Shown here one piece after another: positions 16,827-26,975 of a DNA stretch of 64,000 nt (position 1 is the stretch's first letter; every line of letters begins with the position of its first letter). A program made the position numbers and the translations under genes. Source of the DNA: Sulfuricurvum kujiense DSM 16994 (GTDB lineage Bacteria; Campylobacterota; Campylobacteria; Campylobacterales; Sulfurimonadaceae); assembly GCF_000183725.1 (NCBI RefSeq), contig NC_014762.1, positions 2,232,001 through 2,296,000 on the forward strand, in the 5' to 3' direction. Under the pieces are notes generated by a model that had not been told where the DNA came from, searched no databases, and worked only from the letters and a program-made list of their open reading frames with translations.

Positions 16827-19378
16827 TTTGAAAGTTCCTTTGTCACATACGCCAATGCCGCATCTTTGGCTTCACCGAGTTTGGAAGCGTCTTTCCCGCC
16901 CGCTTGGGCAAAATCCGGGCGTCCCCCGCCGCCGCCGCCGAGGATCGGAGCGATTGTTTTGATCCAGTCACCCGCTTTGAGAGGCGTGTTTTTAGCACCT
17001 GCCGCGAGAAGCACTTTGTCATCTTTGATTTGGAAAAGGAGTACCGCGACCGAATCGTGCTGATTTTTAAGCTCATCGATACGCTCTTTGATATCCCCCG
17101 CACCGAGCTCGGCAACCACTACCGCCGTTGAGCCGATCATCGTAACGGCAAGCTCTTCTTTCGCCGAAGATGCCAATGCGCTCATCTCGTGTTTTAACGT
17201 TTTAACCTGCTCTTTTAGACGCTCGATACCCGCCAAAACATCGCGGTTTTTGACCGATGCTTCGACCTCTTCGAGAAGATGACGCTGTTGTTTAAAGAGG
17301 TTGTAGGCCGCATTTCCGCATACCGCTTCGATACGGCGCACACCTGCACTCACACCGCTCTCTTTGACGATGACGAATGTTCCGATGGTTGCGGTATTAT
17401 CGACGTGGACACCGCCGCAAAACTCGATTGATGCAGTTCCGAAATTGACGACGCGTACCGTATCGCCGTATTTTTCTCCAAACTGTGCTTTCGCACCGCT
17501 TTTTTTCGCATCGTCGATGCTCATCTCGCGCGTCATACCCTCTAATGCATGGAAAACATGATAATTGACACGCTCTTCGACGAGAGCGATCTCTTCATGG
17601 CTCATCGCCTTAGGATGCGAGAAGTCGAAGCGGAGGCGGTTATGTTCGACCAATGATCCCGCTTGAGAGATATGTTCTCCCAACACCTCATACAACGCGG
17701 CATGAAGCAAATGGGTTGCCGAGTGGTGTTTTGCGATTTCATTGCGTTCCGGATCGACGAGCGCGTTTACCGTATCACCGACACTGAGAGTTGCTTTAGT
17801 TTCAATATGGGAGAGGTTCAATCCGTGAAATTTTTTCGTGTCCAGTACGGTTGCTTTATCATCCAACGTTCCGGTATCACCGCATTGTCCGCCGCTTTCG
17901 GCATAGAACGGGGTCTCTTCGAGAAGGACCCAACCTTTTTGATGCGCATGAAGCTGATCGACCCGTTCGAAATTCTCCCCTAAAAGGGCTTGGATTTTAA
18001 CCGGTGCTTTGGTATAGGCATAACCGATAAACGTGTTGACGCCGAAGGTTTCGAGGAGGGTTTTAAAATCCCCCTCGACGTGCGCGTCACCTGATCCTTT
18101 CCATGCCGCTTTTGCCCGTTTGCGCTGTTCAGACATCAACGTCTCAAACGTCTCTACATCGAGGGAAAGATTTTTCTCTCTCAGCATATCTTCGGTCAGA
18201 TCAAGCGGGAATCCGAACGTATCGTAGAGTTTGAATGCTACTTCGCCGCTGAACGTCCCTTTGGTATTTTTGAGCTCTTCGTTAAAGAGTTCGATTCCCG
18301 ATGCGATCGTTTTAAAGAAACGTTCCTCTTCGAGCATGATTTGTTCTTTCAGGACGGCAAGTTTTTCGACAATATACGGGTATTGTTTCCCCATAAGCTC
18401 TGCTACGGTATCCGCCACTTCAAACATAAACGGTTTCGTAAATCCGAGCAAATACCCATGACGAACCGCACGGCGTAGGATACGGCGCAAGACGTATCCG
18501 CGCCCTTCATTCGAGAAGTTTGTCCCCTGCGCAAGTAAAAACGTAACGGTACGGATATGATCGGCGATAACACGGTACGAGGCGCCCGTAGCGTAGACGT
18601 ACGGCTTTCCGATAAGGGCTTCTACTTTTTTAATGATCGGCATAAACAGGGTGCTGTCATAGTTGCTGGTGACCCCTTCGAGCACCGCGGTAGCACGCTC
18701 TAAACCCATCCCCGTATCGATGGAAGGTTTCGGAAGAGGTTTGAGTTCACCTTTGGCATTACGCTCGTACTGCATGAAAACGAGGTTCCAGATTTCCAAG
18801 AATCGATCCCCGTCTCCTCCCATGTAGTCTTCCGGTCCGTTAAAATGTTCCGCACCCTGATCGATGAAGATTTCCGAACACGGTCCGCACGGTCCGGTAT
18901 CTCCCATCTGCCAGAAGTTGTCTTTATCCCCAAGACGCATGATGCGATCCGCCGCGATATGCTTTTTCCAAATTTCTTCGGCTTCGTCATCGCTCTCATG
19001 GACGGTAACCCACAACTTCTCTTTCGGAAGTTTCATCACTTCGGTAACGAATTCCCATGCATGGGCGATTGCTTCTTCTTTGAAGTAATCACCGAAACTG
19101 AAGTTTCCGAGCATCTCGAAAAACGTATGGTGACGCGCCGTATGACCGACGTTCTCTAAGTCATTATGTTTACCGCCGGCGCGGATACATGTTTGCGCAC
19201 TCGTAGCGCGCGGGTTGGCAGGGATAGGGATATCGCCCGTAAAAATCGACTTGAACGGAACCATACCGGCATTGGTAAAAAGGAGGGTAGCATCATCGGG
19301 AACAAGTGGGGAACTTGGAACCCGTTCGTGTTGTTTTGATTCAAAAAAGGCCAAAAAGGCTTCGCGGACATCCATCAT
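16823..19378 (-). CDS. alaS: alanyl-tRNA synthetase
   Basis: 851 residues, full length. Class II catalytic core at the N-terminus ([53 protein letters not shown]). The editing domain has zinc ligands HHSATH (HxxxH) and CGGVH. The C-terminal C-Ala region ends in [15 protein letters not shown]. Charges tRNA-Ala and clears mischarged Ser/Gly. ATG-ATG at 19378/19375; a -10 element lies about 32 bases upstream. First gene of a seven-gene operon that runs to PBP1A. Confidence 0.97.
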   Translation of the reverse strand: MMDVREAFLAFFESKQHERVPSSPLVPDDATLLFTNAGMVPFKSIFTGDIPIPANPRATSAQTCIRAGGKHNDLENVGHTARHHTFFEMLGNFSFGDYFKEEAIAHAWEFVTEVMKLPKEKLWVTVHESDDEAEEIWKKHIAADRIMRLGDKDNFWQMGDTGPCGPCSEIFIDQGAEHFNGPEDYMGGDGDRFLEIWNLVFMQYERNAKGELKPLPKPSIDTGMGLERATAVLEGVTSNYDSTLFMPIIKKVEALIGKPYVYATGASYRVIADHIRTVTFLLAQGTNFSNEGRGYVLRRILRRAVRHGYLLGFTKPFMFEVADTVAELMGKQYPYIVEKLAVLKEQIMLEEERFFKTIASGIELFNEELKNTKGTFSGEVAFKLYDTFGFPLDLTEDMLREKNLSLDVETFETLMSEQRKRAKAAWKGSGDAHVEGDFKTLLETFGVNTFIGYAYTKAPVKIQALLGENFERVDQLHAHQKGWVLLEETPFYAESGGQCGDTGTLDDKATVLDTKKFHGLNLSHIETKATLSVGDTVNALVDPERNEIAKHHSATHLLHAALYEVLGEHISQAGSLVEHNRLRFDFSHPKAMSHEEIALVEERVNYHVFHALEGMTREMSIDDAKKSGAKAQFGEKYGDTVRVVNFGTASIEFCGGVHVDNTATIGTFVIVKESGVSAGVRRIEAVCGNAAYNLFKQQRHLLEEVEASVKNRDVLAGIERLKEQVKTLKHEMSALASSAKEELAVTMIGSTAVVVAELGAGDIKERIDELKNQHDSVAVLLFQIKDDKVLLAAGAKNTPLKAGDWIKTIAPILGGGGGGRPDFAQAGGKDASKLGEAKDAALAYVTKELSK

Positions 19379-19409
19379 TGGTTACTCACAGTATTGATAA
19401 AATTGCGCG

Positions 19410-19415
19410 ATTATA
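19410..19415 (-). promoter_or_regulatory. -10 element of the alaS operon promoter
   Basis: TATAAT on the minus strand in GCTATAATCGCGC, about 32 bases ahead of alaS. The leuA promoter has nearly the same surroundings (GCGCTATAATCACGC). No clear -35 box. Confidence 0.55.
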
Positions 19416-19421
19416 GCGAAA

Positions 19422-19712
19422 GATGGCTTTCTTTTCTTTTTCACAAGAAAAGAAACAAAAGAAAATCGCCTTGCGACAAATCGCTGGCGGTCGCTTCACA
19501 CTACTGCGAGCGACCTTGCTCTAGGTAGTGTTGCAAGGCAGAAAATTATTTGATGAAATGATTTTCGCAAAATGCGAAATCTACAGATAGACAATCTCCG
19601 CGATCCAATTCCTAGAGCCGCGTGCGATGCAGAAGTGCAAGGAGTCACGCGAGCGCTTTTGGATCGCGGTATGATCTTTTGGTACTTTTCTGGCTAAACA
19701 GAAAAGTACATT
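19422..19712. repeat. intergenic region with nested inverted repeats (REP/MITE-like)
   Basis: The 344-base gap between leuA and alaS has no credible gene. It holds at least five inverted repeats: 19431-19438 with 19445-19452 (8 bp); 19468-19478 with 19529-19539 (10 of 11), enclosing 19489-19494 with 19510-19515 (6 bp); 19598-19608 with 19659-19669 (11 bp perfect), enclosing 19619-19624 with 19646-19651 (6 bp); and 19682-19692 with 19699-19709 (11 bp perfect, 6-base loop). This nested pattern suggests a dispersed repeat element or a structured RNA. The last hairpin sits just past the leuA stop and could act as its terminator despite lacking a U-run. Confidence 0.6.
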
Positions 19713-19722
19713 AGTATCGTTA

Positions 19723-21390
19723 TTACGAAAACGCTCTATTAAGAGCGCTGAACATCGCTTTGATCGATGCGACGGTGATATCGTTATCGCATCCGACACC
19801 GAAGAATTTTTCCAAACTCTCCGTTTGAATCTCGATGTAGGCGACCGCTTCGGCACTAGAAAGCTCTCCGCGTGAGTGCTCGCTGTACGAAAGGATTTTA
19901 AAGTTATGCGAATACTCCACCATCAATGCATTTTTACACGCATCGATCGGACCGTTCCCCACCCCTTCGCTTCGGATCGCTTTGCCGTTGTGGGTGTATT
20001 CCAACACACATTTGGCCGAGTGCTCTTTCGCACTCTCCGAAATTACCGAGTAATCGACGAACTCGATGTCATGCGGCTCACCGAAATAGGTCTTCTCGAA
20101 AATATCCAAAATCTCTTCACTGGTGAGTTCTCGACCTGCTTCGTCGGTCACCTGCTGAACAATGCGCCCGATTTCAGGATGCATTTTCTTCGGCAATGAA
20201 TAGCCGAATTTATCTTCGAGGACATAGGCAACGCCCCCTTTGCCTGACTGGGAGTTGATACGGATGATCCCCTCGTAGTTGCGCCCCACGTCCTGCGGAT
20301 CGATCGGCAAATACGGAACTTCCCAAAACGGGTCCTCTTTGGAACGCTGATACGCCAACCCTTTGTTGATCGCGTCTTGGTGCGATCCCGAAAACGCCGT
20401 ATAAACAAGCTCTCCGACGTACGGATGACGCTCATGGGTTTTCATGTCGGTACACTCTTCGACGACGCGAACGACCGTCTCCAAATCACTGAAGTCCAAC
20501 TCCGGATCGACTCCTTGGGTATACATGTTCAGCGCCAACGTGATGATATCGACGTTTCCGGTACGCTCGCCGTTGCTGAGCAACGTCCCCTCGACACGAT
20601 CAGCACCCGCCAACAACGCCAACTCCGTCGCGGCAACGGAGGTTCCGCGGTCGTTATGGGTATGGGTCGAGATCAATACGTGCTCGCGGTTGGTGAGATG
20701 GCGGCTCATCCACTCGATCTGATCGGCATAGACGTTCGGCGTCGCCATCTCGACCGTTGCGGGAAGATTAATCACCACTTTGCGCTCCGCGCTGATTCCC
20801 CATCGATCGGTCACGGCGTTACAGATACGGGCCGCAAATTCAAGCTCCGTCCCCGTAAAACTCTCGGGGGAGTATTCGAGCATGATCTCGCCGTCGTGCT
20901 TGGCCGCGCGCTCTTTCACCATATCGACCCCCTCTAACGCCAATGCGATGATCTCGTCCTGCTCTTTTCCGAAAACGATCTTGCGCTGCGCCACCGACGT
21001 GGAGTTGTACAAATGGACAATCGCTTTTTTGACCCCTGCCAAAGCTTCGAACGTTTTGTCGATCAAGTGTTCGCGCGCTTGGACAAGCACCTGTACCGTC
21101 ACATCATCGGGGATTAACTTTTGCTCGACCAAGGTGCGCAAAAAGTCAAACTCTACCTTTGACGCGGAAGGGAAGCCCACTTCGATGTTTTTGAATCCGA
21201 GTTTCAGCAAGAGTGAGAAGAGAGAAAGTTTTTGATCCAAATTCATCGGGGTGATCAACGCCTGGTTTCCGTCGCGAAGATCGACACTGCACCAGATAGG
21301 GGCGTGTGTGATGGTTTTGGTAGGCCAAATACGATTCGGCAAATCAACTTGAGGATAAGGGCGGTATTTGCCCGCGGATGCGTGTTTCAT
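19723..21390 (-). CDS. leuA: 2-isopropylmalate synthase (long, fungal/actinobacterial-type LeuA)
   Basis: 555 residues from the ATG at 21390, with AAGGA seven bases upstream; a start at 21420 is possible. Catalyses acetyl-CoA plus 2-oxoisovalerate to 2-isopropylmalate, the first leucine step. Visible: YRPYPQVDLPNRIWPTK and the catalytic DLRDGNQAL (metal-binding Asp), HLYNSTS, the HTHNDRGT metal motif, and VEGTLLSNGERTGNVD. A C-terminal regulatory domain (about 430-555) is the site of leucine feedback in the family. Length and N-terminus identify the LeuA2 (TIGR00970-type) form rather than the E. coli type. Confidence 0.95.
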   Translation of the reverse strand: MKHASAGKYRPYPQVDLPNRIWPTKTITHAPIWCSVDLRDGNQALITPMNLDQKLSLFSLLLKLGFKNIEVGFPSASKVEFDFLRTLVEQKLIPDDVTVQVLVQAREHLIDKTFEALAGVKKAIVHLYNSTSVAQRKIVFGKEQDEIIALALEGVDMVKERAAKHDGEIMLEYSPESFTGTELEFAARICNAVTDRWGISAERKVVINLPATVEMATPNVYADQIEWMSRHLTNREHVLISTHTHNDRGTSVAATELALLAGADRVEGTLLSNGERTGNVDIITLALNMYTQGVDPELDFSDLETVVRVVEECTDMKTHERHPYVGELVYTAFSGSHQDAINKGLAYQRSKEDPFWEVPYLPIDPQDVGRNYEGIIRINSQSGKGGVAYVLEDKFGYSLPKKMHPEIGRIVQQVTDEAGRELTSEEILDIFEKTYFGEPHDIEFVDYSVISESAKEHSAKCVLEYTHNGKAIRSEGVGNGPIDACKNALMVEYSHNFKILSYSEHSRGELSSAEAVAYIEIQTESLEKFFGVGCDNDITVASIKAMFSALNRAFS

Positions 21391-21451
21391 TTGAGCTTCC
21401 TTTGAAAATTCTCTTCTCATTTACCCTTGCTGGGTGTAAATGAATAGCGTG

Positions 21452-21457
21452 ATTATA
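21452..21457 (-). promoter_or_regulatory. -10 element of the leuA promoter
   Basis: TATAAT on the minus strand in GCGCTATAATCACGC. Between it and the start lies an imperfect inverted repeat (TTTACAC.. / ..GGGTAAA around 21421-21440). No leader peptide rich in Leu codons is seen. Confidence 0.5.
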
Positions 21458-21517
21458 GCGCAAAGCACGGTGAGGTCATCAAATATTAAGCATAATTTGA
21501 CGATAATGTTTCATTAG

Positions 21518-21536
21518 CATCCTAAAAAACAGGATG
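21518..21536 (+). promoter_or_regulatory. hairpin in the leader of the pilin operon
   Basis: CATCCT / AGGATG, a perfect 6-bp stem with a 7-base A-rich loop, 28 bases ahead of the first prepilin ATG and just before its ribosome site (AGGAG). It could influence mRNA stability or translation of the pilin gene. Confidence 0.35.
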
Positions 21537-21563
21537 TATTTTAGCTCAGGAGTTATCATTCAT

Positions 21564-22019
21564 ATGAAACGTCGTGCATTTACACTTATCGAACTTATCA
21601 TGGTCATCGTCATTATCGGAGTATTAGCGGCTGTTGCTATTCCGAAATACAAGAATTTACAGCAAAATGCTGAAGTCAAGGCCCTCATTAAAACCACAAT
21701 GGATACCGTATCAAGTGCGGCTAATGCGGCTGTCAATCAAGTCGGATTGGAAAACAACACGACTTATACATTGGAAGACCTTGTTAAAGTCTCCGGAAAA
21801 GGGTGGACCTACAATGCTGCGGATGCAAACGGTACCTATACTTATGTAACAACAAAAGGAATCGTTTCAACCATCAGACTTAATTCAGATACCAGAAGCA
21901 TAACCTATATGATTGAGTGTAGCAATTTCGTCGATGCTGTCAGCCAAGAAAAATGTTTGAGCGATTTGAATGTTACATCAAAAGCAGGTGCAGATTTTAA
22001 CGAGACAACTACGTATTAA
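21564..22019 (+). CDS. type IV prepilin, MSHA major-pilin type
   Basis: 151 residues from the ATG at 21564; a longer reading from 21534 is rejected because the leader must be short. Leader MKRRA is followed by the processed N-terminus FTLIELIMVIVIIGVLAAVA, with the essential Glu5. The -1 residue is Ala rather than Gly. The globular part has a Cys pair (IECSNFVDAVSQEKC), as in the disulphide loop of pilins. First gene of the pilus locus and so a candidate MshA-like major subunit; the gene behind it is the other candidate. Confidence 0.85.
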   Translation: MKRRAFTLIELIMVIVIIGVLAAVAIPKYKNLQQNAEVKALIKTTMDTVSSAANAAVNQVGLENNTTYTLEDLVKVSGKGWTYNAADANGTYTYVTTKGIVSTIRLNSDTRSITYMIECSNFVDAVSQEKCLSDLNVTSKAGADFNETTTY

Positions 22020-22020
22020 A

Positions 22021-22494
22021 ATGAAATTGCGAGAAGGCTTTACCCTCATAGAGCTTATTCTCGTGATCGTTATTATCGGAATTCTCTCGACCGTGGCGAT
22101 TCCAAAATTTTCCAACCTCATCGATAACTCCAAAATCGCTTCCGAACTCTCAACCGCCGCTTCCGTACAAAGTGCCGTCGATGCGACACACGGAGAATGG
22201 ATCACCAACAACTGCCCCTTTATTTGGGGAAATGAACAAAATTCTACTCTGCTGAATGCTGAAGGATACCCTGATGCGGCCGACATGGGCGATACCGCCA
22301 ACCCATTTAAAAATCTTCTCAAAAACAGTGACAATGGAGATTGGTCGAGAAACGACAGCTTTAACCCTCCCCGCTACTATGGTCCCGCCACTAACGGCGG
22401 AACCAAAGATCGTAATTTAGCGCATAAACCGGAGGGAAACGATTATTGGGAATACAACGCAACCGTAGGGACGTTTAAGCTGATCGAGCCGTAA
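22021..22494 (+). CDS. type IV prepilin (MshA/MshB-like)
   Basis: 157 residues. Leader MKLREG, then FTLIELILVIVIIGILSTVAIPKF with Glu5 and Gly at -1, the canonical prepilin peptidase site. The soluble part is short and rich in Asn and Trp. The ATG comes 1 base after the previous stop, so translation is coupled. Which of the two tandem prepilins is the major subunit cannot be decided from sequence. Confidence 0.85.
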   Translation: MKLREGFTLIELILVIVIIGILSTVAIPKFSNLIDNSKIASELSTAASVQSAVDATHGEWITNNCPFIWGNEQNSTLLNAEGYPDAADMGDTANPFKNLLKNSDNGDWSRNDSFNPPRYYGPATNGGTKDRNLAHKPEGNDYWEYNATVGTFKLIEP

Positions 22495-22495
22495 C

Positions 22496-25489
22496 ATGGA
22501 CGCGACTATCTCTCGTTACAACCGATTCTTTTCTTTTATCGTTCTGGCCGTTTCTTTCATTTTTTCAACCCCCTCAGCCTATGCCGACAGAACCATTACG
22601 GCGGCTACGCTCAACGGAACTTCCGATGTCACGGTAACCCCTTCCTCTTCTATTACGGCAAGGGTATATGTGACTACCAACGGTACCGGTACCAACAACG
22701 ACTGGGGATCGACGCAATGGCGTATCGGCAACGGAAGCTATACCTGTGTCAATCACCCCAATCATACCAGCTCAGGCAGCTATGCCGAAACGTTTACGAT
22801 TACCGCCCCCTCAGTCTACGGGACCTACAATGCCGATTTTATCGCCTACCGCAATGATAACTGCAGCCAAGGGGCCAGCAGTGTTTATACTTTACGAAAC
22901 GGCGTATCCGTATCCCCTCCGTTAAGCACCTGCGGTACCGAGGACTTTACCGAATACAATGCCACCGTTCCCCTCAGTGCAAACTGGAATATCATTTCCT
23001 CCACCAACTATACCCCCAATGTCCAAAACGGAAGACTGATCCTCAGCGATACGACACTGGCGATCTCAAGCGCTATTACCCTCAGAGGGGCATTACCCGC
23101 CAATAATAATTACCTCGAAATTACCTTTCAGCCCTATGCATACGGCGGCGATGGTGCCGATGGGATGACAATCACCCTCTCTGATTCCACCGTTACCCCT
23201 GCTTCCGGAGCTTTTGGAGGTTCTTTGGGGTACGCGCAAAAAAGCAACCCCGGAAGCGACTGCACAATTCCGGGAGGATGCCCCGGGTTTGCGGGGGGAT
23301 GGCTCGGATTCGGGCTGGATGAATACGGGAATTTCTCCAATCCTACCGAGGGGAGAATAGGCGGACCCGGATTCAGGCCCGATTCGATCAGTATTCGCGG
23401 AAACAGCAGTGCCGGATACCCTTACATCAGCGGAACCGCAACATTGACTCCGGGAATCGATGACATAAGCGGTACTCCGGCTAATCCGCGACCCGGATAT
23501 TACTATCGTCTCTTAATCGATACCCGAAACAATGCTACCCTCGTAAGCGTTGAACGCGATACGGGAAGCGGCTATGTTTCGATCATCCCCTGGATCAATG
23601 CGACACAAGTTGCCGCAGCACCTGAAAACTACCTTCTCAGTCTCACGGCATCTACAGGGGCAAACAGCAATTATCATGTAGCTGACAATTTTACCCTCAA
23701 AGCATTGTCCTGCGGAACCGTACAAATCATCCCCCCATCAATACGGGGAAATTTTGATGCTTGGGACCCGTTCCGCTCCATCAGTGATCGTTACATCTCT
23801 ACCAAAATCGTCGGAAAACCCTTTAACGTAACTATCGCCTCTTTGGATGCCAGCCGTAGTATTTTCCAAGATTATAACGGTACCGTTTGCACACGGATCG
23901 TCAATCTTGCCGATCAAAATCTAACCGGGTGGAATAAACTTCTTTTTAACAATACGACAAGCGAATTGACAACGTTTACCCTCAATCGTGCCGTTGGTGC
24001 CGATGACAGCGCCGTAGTCGACATCCACTGGAAAAACAATGTGAATACGGCCTGTCCCATCACGCTTGAAACCGATACTTCCCGTTCCAGCGACCGTTTT
24101 TCCGTACGACCCGCTTCTTTCGCACTCACTTCGCCCAATGCCGTTGCAGGGAGTGATTTTAATATCACCTTTACCGCCCCGAATTTTTCCGCACACTCCT
24201 CATTCGATTACAATGAAAGTGTCGGAAACAGTTTCGATATCACCTATGCCGAACATAATATCAGCTGTCCAATCGGGGCATTCAGCCCTGTTTTAAACAG
24301 CGGATGGACATTTTCCGACGGAACCAAAATCCGCACTACCCGCTACAGTGAGGCGGGAATTGTGGATATCAATATTTCCGATGCGGCTAAAGCCTGTACC
24401 TCACGTTATACCCGTGTTGATTGCAGCGATACCAATGTGTATGACGGCACTACGTTTACGGCGAATCTTTTGCCCATCGGATCGGCACATGCACAAATTA
24501 CCGTTATCCCGCATCATTTTGACCTCAATGCGACACTCCTCAATTCGGGAGGGGGGGCTTTCACCTATCTTTCCCGTGATTTAAACATGTCCTCACAACT
24601 CAATCTTGTTGTCACCGCAAAAAATGCAGAAGGGAACACAACCCGCAATTACGATAAAGGGTGTTATGCTAAACATACGACACTGACGTTACTCCACTCG
24701 ACAGTTCCTGATCCTTTGAGTAAAATTTTGTATCATGAGAATCTCAGCGGCACGGACGGCAATACCACTAAAACCGATCCGATCGCCCTTTCGTTTGACA
24801 AAACCGTTTTCACTCATGGCGCAACCCCTTTGAATGTTTTAATCAATTTTGACCGAAACCGCGCGCGCGCACTCAACCCTTTTGATTTCAATATAAGCAA
24901 TGCCGCACTGAGTGACAGCGACGGTGTCAGCGGGACAACAGCCCCTTTAGGATCGGCCAGCTATCTCTACGGCCGTGCGCGCGCTTATGATATCCGAACC
25001 GACCAGACTTTAGTCCCAAATCCGATTGAGCTTGAAGTCTACAGCACCGTCCCCTCCGGCTATGTAGAGGGGATGCCTCAAAACGTTCTCAAATGGTATC
25101 GCAATCTCAACCATAGTTCGGCGACAGAAGGTTCTATCCTCGGTGGAGACGACTTTGCAACGACTACCAAGACGGGGGCCTCGTCCACTATTAGCATCAA
25201 CCGCAGCGCTTCTCCTCAAAACGGTCTGCATCCGATCACAATATCCAATCCAGACGCCCTAACCCATGCAATCATCCATTTGGAAGTTCCCTCATGGTTA
25301 TGGTACTCTACTACCGCCGATTATGATTTCGGTCTCAATACGAAATGCAGCCAGCACCCCTGTTTTGATTATCAGTTTTTCGGTACTGCGCACATTCCGG
25401 GTGTGTCGAGCGGAACGTTTCAAGGGTCTGATTTTCAGATACCCCCTGCACAAAAAATCATCCAAAAAGGGGTCAAAGTATTCCGATGA
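22496..25489 (+). CDS. MshQ-like large secreted protein with lectin-like domain
   Basis: 997 residues with signal peptide (FIVLAVSFIFSTPSAYA). After a beta-rich N-terminal segment (about 30-140) there is an L-type-lectin/concanavalin-like domain (about 150-400), with the GGDGADGMTITLSD strand typical of bacterial lectin-like folds and a Gly-rich loop (GGSLGYAQ). The C-terminal half is beta-rich with scattered Cys and resembles the DUF6701 part of MshQ (about 650-985). There is no prepilin leader. In MSHA operons mshQ follows the minor pilin genes; here it sits inside them. Likely surface-exposed and a candidate pilus-tip adhesin. Its stop overlaps the next ATG. Confidence 0.75.
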   Translation: MDATISRYNRFFSFIVLAVSFIFSTPSAYADRTITAATLNGTSDVTVTPSSSITARVYVTTNGTGTNNDWGSTQWRIGNGSYTCVNHPNHTSSGSYAETFTITAPSVYGTYNADFIAYRNDNCSQGASSVYTLRNGVSVSPPLSTCGTEDFTEYNATVPLSANWNIISSTNYTPNVQNGRLILSDTTLAISSAITLRGALPANNNYLEITFQPYAYGGDGADGMTITLSDSTVTPASGAFGGSLGYAQKSNPGSDCTIPGGCPGFAGGWLGFGLDEYGNFSNPTEGRIGGPGFRPDSISIRGNSSAGYPYISGTATLTPGIDDISGTPANPRPGYYYRLLIDTRNNATLVSVERDTGSGYVSIIPWINATQVAAAPENYLLSLTASTGANSNYHVADNFTLKALSCGTVQIIPPSIRGNFDAWDPFRSISDRYISTKIVGKPFNVTIASLDASRSIFQDYNGTVCTRIVNLADQNLTGWNKLLFNNTTSELTTFTLNRAVGADDSAVVDIHWKNNVNTACPITLETDTSRSSDRFSVRPASFALTSPNAVAGSDFNITFTAPNFSAHSSFDYNESVGNSFDITYAEHNISCPIGAFSPVLNSGWTFSDGTKIRTTRYSEAGIVDINISDAAKACTSRYTRVDCSDTNVYDGTTFTANLLPIGSAHAQITVIPHHFDLNATLLNSGGGAFTYLSRDLNMSSQLNLVVTAKNAEGNTTRNYDKGCYAKHTTLTLLHSTVPDPLSKILYHENLSGTDGNTTKTDPIALSFDKTVFTHGATPLNVLINFDRNRARALNPFDFNISNAALSDSDGVSGTTAPLGSASYLYGRARAYDIRTDQTLVPNPIELEVYSTVPSGYVEGMPQNVLKWYRNLNHSSATEGSILGGDDFATTTKTGASSTISINRSASPQNGLHPITISNPDALTHAIIHLEVPSWLWYSTTADYDFGLNTKCSQHPCFDYQFFGTAHIPGVSSGTFQGSDFQIPPAQKIIQKGVKVFR

Positions 25490-26136
25490 AACGCGCCTTA
25501 ACGTTGATCGAACTGATTCTCTCTATTGTCATTATCGGTATCGTTTTCACCGTTATTCCGCGGCTGGTCAGTGCCATGAACCAAACATCCAAAACGGCGA
25601 TCGAAGAAGAAGCCATGTATAACGCCATGACTCTGATGGGGGCAATCATCAACCTTCCGTGGGATGAAAACAATACTGAACACAATCAAATTTTGAACGT
25701 CGCACAAGGCAATCTTGCCTATGAATGCAATACCTCCAGCGGATACCGTATCGGCGGTTTTATCGGCGGACGAAACTGCATTCAACCGATCGGAATTGAC
25801 TACAACGCCTCCTCTTTGGGACCGGAGGGGAGCGATATGAACGATATCGACGACTACACGCTTCCTATCGACGCAGACAGCAATTGTTCCCGAAATGCCG
25901 GAAAAATGCTCTATACGCTCACTCCGTCGGTTACTTATGTAGTCGACCCTTCACCGAGCGGAACAATGGTGCTTTATGATCTCAACACCAGCAATCAGGC
26001 ATCCAGTAATACCAAACATGTAACGGTCAAAGTCGGCTATCATATCGACAACAAGCACAGCGGATGCATCAGCGTACTTGAATATCACGCTTTTAATATC
26101 GGTCAAATCCACATCAATTCACGTCCCTGGAACTGA
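25486..26136 (+). CDS. minor prepilin (MshD/PilV-like)
   Basis: 216 residues. Very short leader MKRA, then LTLIELILSIVIIGIVFTVIPRLV with Glu5; -1 is Ala and +1 Leu instead of the usual Gly/Phe. The soluble domain has four Cys in Asn-rich surroundings and ends without a membrane segment. Overlaps the MshQ-like gene by 4 bases and is 2 bases ahead of the next prepilin gene. Assigned to MshD by position and length. Confidence 0.78.
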   Translation: MKRALTLIELILSIVIIGIVFTVIPRLVSAMNQTSKTAIEEEAMYNAMTLMGAIINLPWDENNTEHNQILNVAQGNLAYECNTSSGYRIGGFIGGRNCIQPIGIDYNASSLGPEGSDMNDIDDYTLPIDADSNCSRNAGKMLYTLTPSVTYVVDPSPSGTMVLYDLNTSNQASSNTKHVTVKVGYHIDNKHSGCISVLEYHAFNIGQIHINSRPWN

Positions 26137-26138
26137 GA

Positions 26139-26975
26139 ATGCGCCGCGGATATACCCTCATCGAAATTATCATTACCGTCACCATTATGGGGATACTTTC
26201 CATCGGTATGTTTAAAGCGATGCAGGCACTCACCCTGCGTTCCGAAAAAGCAAAAGCGCTCAGTACTCTTTCCATCGATTCTCAAAGCGCATTGGACCAA
26301 ATCAGCGTCCTGCTTTATAACCGTATACCGATGTCGGTTGTCGGCTTTGATGCCAATGAAACGCCCCCCTATCAGCTACTGGAAAATGTATCGGGAAAAA
26401 CGGTTCTTCAGTGGTACGGAGCGGCAAGCGAAAGCTATGAAGCGGGCGAATACAGTAGCTTTATCGATATGAACCGTTCTGATTTTGCTACAAAAACACT
26501 CTATACCCCTGAAACCAATCTCTCCTCCGTACTGAGGACTGAGCGGATAAAATGGAACGATCCGACATTCGACCTCTCAAAAATGGTATTGGTTTTCCCG
26601 GGGAATACCCTGAACGGATATGGGATAACCGACAGCCCCGCCAACGCTATCACCCTTACCGGAACACCCCCCGACACCATTTATGAAAAATACAGCCTTG
26701 CCGATTCGGCCTATGCGCTCACCCGAAAAGAGCATGTGTCCTCATGCTTTCCTAATCCTGCATTTGACGGCAATACCCTCTTGCTGTTTTACAATTATCG
26801 CCCATGGAAAGGGGAAGGTTTTTGCGATGGAAACGTAACGGTTCTTGCAACCGGCGTCAACTCTTTCCGTGCTCAAATGCTCAACGGTACGATCCGTCTG
26901 GCTATCGACATGAACCGCTCCATCCGCGGCAGCTCTACACCCGTTCATCTTTCCAAACAAAAGGTGGTGTTCTAA
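26139..26975 (+). CDS. minor prepilin (MshO/PilW-like)
   Basis: 278 residues. Leader MRRG, then YTLIEIIITVTIMGILSIGMFKAM with Glu5. The length and the long N-terminal helix running into SEKAKALSTLSIDSQSALDQIS match PilW/MshO-class minor pilins, which initiate pilus assembly. Its stop shares one base with the next ATG. Confidence 0.78.
   Translation: MRRGYTLIEIIITVTIMGILSIGMFKAMQALTLRSEKAKALSTLSIDSQSALDQISVLLYNRIPMSVVGFDANETPPYQLLENVSGKTVLQWYGAASESYEAGEYSSFIDMNRSDFATKTLYTPETNLSSVLRTERIKWNDPTFDLSKMVLVFPGNTLNGYGITDSPANAITLTGTPPDTIYEKYSLADSAYALTRKEHVSSCFPNPAFDGNTLLLFYNYRPWKGEGFCDGNVTVLATGVNSFRAQMLNGTIRLAIDMNRSIRGSSTPVHLSKQKVVF

Noticed and set aside
19581-19856. 91-residue open frame across the leuA 3' end and the repeat region
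   Set aside because: Runs through leuA in another frame and through inverted repeats; no family likeness.
20377-20937. 186-residue open frame opposite leuA
   Set aside because: Antisense to conserved LeuA coding sequence, with Arg/His-rich composition typical of shadows.
21421-21451. Leucine attenuator leader of leuA
   Set aside because: Only a short imperfect inverted repeat; no leader peptide with Leu codons and no terminator.
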